Under the pieces are notes generated by a model that searched no databases, was not told the origin of the DNA, and was given only the letters and a program-made list of their open reading frames with translations. A stretch of 10,179 nt of DNA from Bacteroidales bacterium UBA1182 (GTDB taxonomy: Bacteria; Bacteroidota; Bacteroidia; Bacteroidales; Bacteroidaceae): assembly GCA_002310015.1 (NCBI GenBank), contig DBYQ01000070.1:1-10179 (forward strand). Reading direction: 5' to 3'. Every line of letters begins with the position of its first letter. Positions within the stretch are counted from its first letter, which is position 1. A program made the position numbers and the translations under genes. Below, one piece after another: positions 6,912-10,179 of the stretch.

Positions 6912-8030
6912 ATGGCAAAAAAATTCAGACATAGACTACTCAAACGGCTTGACTGGTACATCATAAAGAAGTTCCTGGGTACATATTTCTTTACCATTGC
7001 GCTGATTATCATCATCATGGTGGTGTTTGACTATAACGAGCATATTGACAAGCTGAACAGGGCTTCTGCACAAGAAATCATATTTGAGTACTATCTGAAC
7101 TACGTACCATACTTCATTAACATGTTCAGTCCGCTGTTCGTGTTTATAGCCATCATATTCTTTACTTCAAAACTGGCAGAGAACTCAGAGATAATAGCCA
7201 TGTTCTCCACTGGTATGAGTTTCAGGCGTATGATGATACCATATCTGCTATCGGCCGCATTGATAGCCGCCTTTACCCTTTATTTAGGCTCACAGGTCAT
7301 CCCCAAGGGCAGTATAACCCGATTGACCTTTGAAAACAGGTACGGCATGAGTCACTACAACCGTGACAACTCCGATGGAACATATAACATCCAGCTTGAG
7401 GTTGAGGATGGTGTGATAGCATACATGGAGAGTTATCAGGACCTCAATAAAACCGGTTACAGATTCTCACTTGACAAGTTTGATGGCAAGAAACTGGTGT
7501 CACACATGACAGCCCGCAGTGCCACATATGACACCCTCTCCATGGAGAAATACCATTGGAAATTAAAGAACTTCATGATTCGTGACCTGTCCGGCAATAT
7601 TGAAAGCATCAGTCAAGGTACTGAGTTGGACACTGTAATACGCTTCGAGCCGGCTGATTTCCTGATTGAAAACGGACAGCATGAAACCATGTCATCAGGT
7701 GAACTCCGGGAATACATAAACCGCCAGAAAGCCCGCGGATTCGGCAACATACAGGACTTTGAGATTGAGTACCACAAACGTTACGCCATGTCATTTGCGG
7801 CATTCATCCTCACCATAATGGGCGTGTCGCTCTCCAGCCGCAAGCGCAAGGGAGGCATGGGGCTCCATCTGGGTATCGGCCTTGGACTCAGTTTCGGCTA
7901 CATACTGTTCCAGACGGTCTCATCAAACTTTGCCATAACAGGCATAATGTCAGCGTTCTGGGCTGAATGGTTACCCAATTTCATATACATACCGATAGCA
8001 ATATTCCTTTACATAAAAGCACCTAAATAA
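6912..8030 (+). CDS. LptF/LptG-family LPS export permease
   Basis: A 372-residue integral membrane protein of the YjgP/YjgQ family, the permease part of the LptBFG ABC transporter that extracts lipopolysaccharide from the inner membrane and passes it to LptC and the periplasmic bridge. Three N-terminal membrane segments are seen (about 21-39, 66-84 and 108-128), then a hydrophilic, probably periplasmic beta-jellyroll-like domain (about 130-288), then three C-terminal segments (about 289-306, 317-337 and 345-367). The loop SKLAENSEIIAMFSTGMSF (86-104) after segment 2 is the conserved family stretch likely to contact the ATPase LptB. The ATG at 6912 lies 6 bp after the tgt stop. LptF and LptG are hard to tell apart from sequence. 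Only one is here, so its partner permease and the ATPase must be elsewhere. Confidence 0.9.
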   Translation: MAKKFRHRLLKRLDWYIIKKFLGTYFFTIALIIIIMVVFDYNEHIDKLNRASAQEIIFEYYLNYVPYFINMFSPLFVFIAIIFFTSKLAENSEIIAMFSTGMSFRRMMIPYLLSAALIAAFTLYLGSQVIPKGSITRLTFENRYGMSHYNRDNSDGTYNIQLEVEDGVIAYMESYQDLNKTGYRFSLDKFDGKKLVSHMTARSATYDTLSMEKYHWKLKNFMIRDLSGNIESISQGTELDTVIRFEPADFLIENGQHETMSSGELREYINRQKARGFGNIQDFEIEYHKRYAMSFAAFILTIMGVSLSSRKRKGGMGLHLGIGLGLSFGYILFQTVSSNFAITGIMSAFWAEWLPNFIYIPIAIFLYIKAPK

Positions 8031-8038
8031 CTAAAGTC

Positions 8039-9259
8039 GTGAGATTTGATGAGTTTGATTTCCAGCCTGCGCTGCTGGACGCGATAGATTCAATGAACTT
8101 CAGGGAGTGCACTCCCATCCAGGAGAAAGCCATACCCATACTGCTTGAGGGCCATGACCTTATAGGCATAGCGCAGACCGGCACCGGCAAGACCGCAGCC
8201 TATCTGCTCCCTGTCCTGGACAAGCTCTCCGACGGAGGTTACCCTGAGAACGCTGTGAACTGCCTTATCATGGTACCCACCCGCGAGTTGGCCCAGCAGA
8301 TTGACCAGCAGATTGAGGGATTCTCATACTTTACCAACATATCAGGTACAGCCGTCTATGGCGGCAATGACGGCATACGCTTTGAGCAGGAGAAACGCGG
8401 CTTTTCCATGGGGGCCGATATCGTAGTGGCCACTCCCGGCCGCCTTATCAGCCATATCAGCCTGGGCAATGTTGACCTGTCTAAGGTATCATTCTTTATC
8501 CTGGATGAAGCAGACCGCATGCTTGACATGGGTTTCTACGATGATATAATGCAGATTGTAAAGCAGCTGCCCGCCAAGCGCCAGAACATGCTGTTCAGCG
8601 CCACCATGCCGCAGGAGATCCAGAACATGGCACGTACCATCCTGCACAATCCCGTTGAGGTAAAGCTGGCCGTCTCCAAACCGGCCGACAAGATACTGCA
8701 GGCCGCCTACGTCTGCTATGAGGCCCAGAAACTGCCCATCATCCAAAGCCTCTTCAGCAACAACGCTCCCAAGAGAGTGATTGCTTTCGCGTCCTCTAAG
8801 TTGAAGGTAAAGGAGATAACCAAATCGCTGCGTCGTCTGGGCCTGAACGTGGGCGAGATGCACTCAGACTTGGCTCAGACAGAGCGTGATGACATAATGC
8901 ACAAGTTCCGTAACGGACACATCAACATACTGGTAGCTACCGATATCGTATCACGCGGCATTGACATTGACGATATAGACCTGGTAATCAACTTTGACGT
9001 CCCCCACGATCCCGAAGACTACGTCCACCGCATAGGCCGCACCGCCCGCGCCGGCGCCGAGGGCTGCGCCATCACCTTTGTCAGCCTCGATGACCAACCC
9101 AAGTTCCGCCAGATAGAGCGCTTCCTAGGCAAAGACGTCTACAAAGTACCCCTCCCGCCCGAGCTGGGTGAAGCCCCGGAGTACAAATCCGAATCCCCCA
9201 AGCACCATTTCCACAAAGGCAAGAAGCCGTTCTTCAAGCGCAAAAGTAAAAACGTGTAA
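8039..9259 (+). CDS. DEAD-box ATP-dependent RNA helicase (RhlE-like)
   Basis: A 406-residue DEAD-box RNA helicase. Core motifs appear in order: the Q motif near FRECTPIQEKAIP, motif I AQTGTGKT (45-52), PTRELAQQ, TPGRL, the DEAD box D156-D159, SAT (187-189), VSRGIDIDDIDLV and HRIGRTAR (330-337). The short C-terminal tail is rich in His, Lys and Phe (HHFHKGKKPFFKRKSK), a typical RNA-binding extension. The likely role is cytosolic ATP-driven RNA unwinding in ribosome assembly or RNA decay, possibly under cold stress; the exact target is unknown. The start is GTG at 8039, which gives the usual RFDEF N-terminus and lies 8 bp after the permease stop; no in-frame ATG precedes the Q motif except deeper ones that would truncate it. 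It is the last gene of the operon, followed by a terminator hairpin. Confidence 0.95.
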   Translation: MRFDEFDFQPALLDAIDSMNFRECTPIQEKAIPILLEGHDLIGIAQTGTGKTAAYLLPVLDKLSDGGYPENAVNCLIMVPTRELAQQIDQQIEGFSYFTNISGTAVYGGNDGIRFEQEKRGFSMGADIVVATPGRLISHISLGNVDLSKVSFFILDEADRMLDMGFYDDIMQIVKQLPAKRQNMLFSATMPQEIQNMARTILHNPVEVKLAVSKPADKILQAAYVCYEAQKLPIIQSLFSNNAPKRVIAFASSKLKVKEITKSLRRLGLNVGEMHSDLAQTERDDIMHKFRNGHINILVATDIVSRGIDIDDIDLVINFDVPHDPEDYVHRIGRTARAGAEGCAITFVSLDDQPKFRQIERFLGKDVYKVPLPPELGEAPEYKSESPKHHFHKGKKPFFKRKSKNV

Positions 9260-9261
9260 AT

Positions 9262-9278
9262 GGGGACAGTCCCCTTTT
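9262..9278 (+). terminator. Operon terminator after the helicase
   Basis: A short hairpin GGGGA-CAG-TCCCC (9262-9274) followed by TTTT begins two bases after the helicase stop codon. The stem is only 5 bp but GC-rich, and a further T-run (TTTTTT at 9284-9289) follows. It is likely the intrinsic terminator of the lon operon. The same GGGGAC word also appears in the repeats at the end of the window. Confidence 0.6.
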
Positions 9279-9290
9279 GCATCTTTTTTC

Positions 9291-9298
9291 TACCTTTG
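9291..9298 (+). promoter_or_regulatory. Possible -7 box TACCTTTG after the operon
   Basis: TACCTTTG is an exact TAnnTTTG match, but no TTTG lies 19-21 nt upstream; the nearest, at 9276-9279, is only 11 nt away. It is also part of an imperfect palindrome (9293-9316). If active, it would transcribe the structured region that follows toward hicA. Confidence 0.35.
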
Positions 9299-9301
9299 TA
9301 T

Positions 9302-9357
9302 CATCTGATACCAAGGGGTATTTCACAAGGCTATGGTGTCAGATGGAATACCCTTTG
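9302..9357 (+). repeat. Two interlocked inverted repeats
   Basis: Stem A pairs 9302-9313 (CATCTGATACCA) with 9334-9345 (TGGTGTCAGATG): 12 bp with one G-U pair. Stem B pairs 9314-9322 (AGGGGTATT) with 9347-9355 (AATACCCTT): 9 bp with one G-U pair. The order is A-B-A'-B'. The linkers are 0 and 1 nt, too short to bridge the stems of a normal pseudoknot, so the two hairpins are probably mutually exclusive. A third, partly competing palindrome GTATCA/TGATAC lies at 9298-9311. Confidence 0.7.
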
Positions 9358-9365
9358 TTATTTAG
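9333..9365 (+). other. Possible 10-codon leader ORF
   Basis: ATG at 9333 opens a frame encoding MVSDGIPFVI and stops at TAG (9363-9365). It begins in the loop of inverted repeat A and runs through A' and B'. An AAGG lies just upstream, but with only 2 nt of spacing. An ORF this short can arise by chance; it is listed only because it coincides with alternative hairpins below a candidate promoter. Confidence 0.2.
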
Positions 9366-9427
9366 TACCAATTAGTGTTTAACCTAAAAAATTGTTTGCC
9401 TATGGAAAAGATATAGTTCGATTCTGT

Positions 9428-9453
9428 AAAAAGTATTAATTCTCGTACTTTTT
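9428..9453. promoter_or_regulatory. Candidate operator upstream of hicA
   Basis: A perfect 8-bp inverted repeat, AAAAAGTA (9428-9435) and TACTTTTT (9446-9453), is separated by 10 bp. Its right part, 9434-9453, is repeated as the promoter core at 9476-9495 (18 of 20 bases identical), 42 bp downstream or about four helical turns. The arrangement suits a dimeric HTH regulator such as the HicB encoded downstream, which is an inference. Confidence 0.5.
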
Positions 9454-9464
9454 CCAATAAATCT

Positions 9465-9495
9465 TTTGTGAGTAATATTAATTTTCGTACTTTTG
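9465..9495 (+). promoter_or_regulatory. hicAB promoter
   Basis: -33 TTTG (9465-9468), a 19-nt spacer, and -7 TACTTTTG (9488-9495) fit the Bacteroidetes consensus completely. The predicted start is about 9500-9502, giving a leader of under 10 nt before the hicA ATG at 9508. The -7 box forms part of a 20-bp near-repeat of 9434-9453, so a repressor bound there would block it. Confidence 0.8.
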
Positions 9496-9507
9496 AAAAC
9501 GCTAAAC

Positions 9508-9696
9508 ATGAAATACAGCGAACTTGAACGGCTTTTGAGAAAAGCTGGGTGCTATGAAACTGGTGAGACAGAAGCTGGACATCCATTGTGGATTAATCCC
9601 AAAACGAAAGTGAGGTTTCCTGTAAGCCATCATCACTCCAAGGAAGTAGCATCTGGAACATTAAAGAGTATTTTGAGAGCGGCGGGGATCAAATGA
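9508..9696 (+). CDS. hicA: HicA-family toxin (mRNA interferase)
   Basis: A 62-residue HicA (YcfA-like) toxin with a small dsRBD-like fold, expected to cleave mRNA during translation until bound by HicB. Visible features are the N-terminal helix KYSELERLLRKAGC, a beta hairpin with H25 in AGHPLWIN as the likely catalytic histidine, a second strand VRFPVSHH, and the C-terminal helix SGTLKSILRAAGIK, a clear family signature. The frame extends to TTG at 9493, but that codon is inside the -7 box, so the ATG at 9508 is used. The order hicA then hicB with a 39-bp gap is usual. Its codons are more AT-rich than those of the preceding operon (for example AAA, GAA and TTG choices), suggesting acquisition. 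The family assignment is firm; toxicity is not shown. Confidence 0.9.
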   Translation: MKYSELERLLRKAGCYETGETEAGHPLWINPKTKVRFPVSHHHSKEVASGTLKSILRAAGIK

Positions 9697-9735
9697 TTCC
9701 ACCAATCTCAGTAACAAACAATAAAAAACACGATT

Positions 9736-10140
9736 ATGAGAAAAGTAAACGCAATAATAGAACGTGCAAGTGACGGATCATACAGCATCTATAGTGATGC
9801 CGATGATTTAGGATATCTGGTAACCGGCACGGGAGCTACCGTCCAGGAAGCAAAGAAATACTTTGAAGGTGGCTACAGTGACATTAAAAAGTCATTCGCA
9901 AGACATAATGAACCTTTCACTGAGGTAGAGATGGTGTACAAGTATGATATGGCATCGTTTCTGTCATACTACGCCAGCTCATTCACATTGGCTGGTCTGT
10001 CACGTATCACAGGCATCAATCAGGGGCAGTTATCCCATTACGTTACGGGCAGGAGCGTACCCACACGCAAAACAGTGCAGAAGATGGAAAACGCCATCCA
10101 CGCCTTTGCAGATGACCTTAAATCAGTGCAGTTCATCTAA
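9736..10140 (+). CDS. hicB: HicB-family antitoxin with HTH domain
   Basis: A 134-residue HicB antitoxin. The N-terminal part (about 1-60, with the strand IIERASDGSYSIYS followed by TVQEAKKYFEGGYSDIKK) matches the partly degraded RNase-H-like HicB domain that covers the HicA active site. The C-terminal part (about 80-125, FTLAGLSRITGINQGQLSHY and following) is an XRE-type helix-turn-helix that should bind operator DNA and repress its own promoter. The likely sites are the repeats at 9428-9495. The ATG at 9736 gives the expected N-terminus. It probably shares the hicA transcript, although the 39-bp A-rich gap (9697-9735) could also hold a weak separate start. The protein appears intact and of normal length for the HTH-bearing subtype. 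Confidence 0.88.
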   Translation: MRKVNAIIERASDGSYSIYSDADDLGYLVTGTGATVQEAKKYFEGGYSDIKKSFARHNEPFTEVEMVYKYDMASFLSYYASSFTLAGLSRITGINQGQLSHYVTGRSVPTRKTVQKMENAIHAFADDLKSVQFI

Positions 10141-10150
10141 AAAAGAGTAC

Positions 10151-10168
10151 CAAAGGGGCACAAAGGGG
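10151..10168. repeat. Tandem CAAAGGGG words after hicB
   Basis: CAAAGGGG occurs at 10151-10158 and again at 10161-10168, a 10-bp period. The second copy continues as GGGGACT, matching the reverse complement of the hairpin at 9262-9278 over AAAGGGGACT. The pair lies between short arms AGAGT (10144-10148) and ACTCT (10169-10173). The window ends just after, so the full element cannot be judged. Confidence 0.45.
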
Positions 10169-10179
10169 ACTCTAAGTTT

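Noticed and set aside
9302..9357. H-type pseudoknot formed by stems A and B together
   Set aside because: The order A-B-A'-B' suggests it, but linkers of 0 and 1 nt cannot span stems of 9 and 12 bp. Alternative hairpins are more plausible.
9362..9586. Minus-strand 74-residue frame upstream of and into hicA
   Set aside because: It overlaps the consensus hicA promoter and the hicA start. Its internal repeat (KVRKLILL and KVRELILF) merely translates the DNA direct repeat at 9434/9476.

Overview
The window looks like a chromosomal segment of a Bacteroidales bacterium (Bacteroides/Prevotella type). The evidence is consistent: most gene starts are preceded by the Bacteroidetes -7 box TAnnTTTG, twice with a TTTG -33 box at the expected 19-20 nt spacing; Shine-Dalgarno sequences are mostly absent; the tRNA gene has no encoded CCA; and there is a serine palmitoyltransferase of the Bacteroides sphingolipid type. 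Genus and species cannot be fixed from the sequence alone.

Layout. Positions 1-130 are non-coding and full of small palindromes. A tRNA-Pro(UGG) gene on the minus strand (182-256) follows, with its own promoter and a strong 3' hairpin; that hairpin extends into an inverted, degenerate copy of the tRNA 3' end. Next is a divergent lipid pair: serine palmitoyltransferase on the minus strand (316-1503) and a diacylglycerol/sphingosine-kinase-family lipid kinase on the plus strand (1566-2465). The kinase overlaps the convergent trmN6-like tRNA methyltransferase (2453-3163, minus) by 13 bp. A divergent promoter region separates trmN6 from a tight four-gene plus-strand operon: lon protease, tgt (queuosine base exchange), an LptF/LptG-family permease and a DEAD-box RNA helicase, with gaps of 4, 6 and 8 bp and a short terminator hairpin at 9262-9278.

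After the operon the character changes. Positions 9279-9507 are AT-rich, with interlocked inverted repeats, a 10-codon ORF, a duplicated promoter/operator block and a consensus promoter. They lead into a hicA-hicB toxin-antitoxin cassette (9508-10140), the only clearly accessory part of the window. GGGGAC-type repeats lie on both sides of it in opposite orientation.

Functionally, the left half joins envelope lipid synthesis (the first step of sphingolipid synthesis and a probable lipid kinase) with tRNA biology (tRNA-Pro, TrmN6, Tgt). The operon combines proteolysis, tRNA modification, LPS transport and RNA remodelling. The conserved genes are mostly familiar. The points that merit a second look are the Tgt lacking its zinc cysteines, start codons corrected by promoter position, the inverted tRNA fragment, and the structured region upstream of hicA. 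I see no convincing wholly new multi-gene system.
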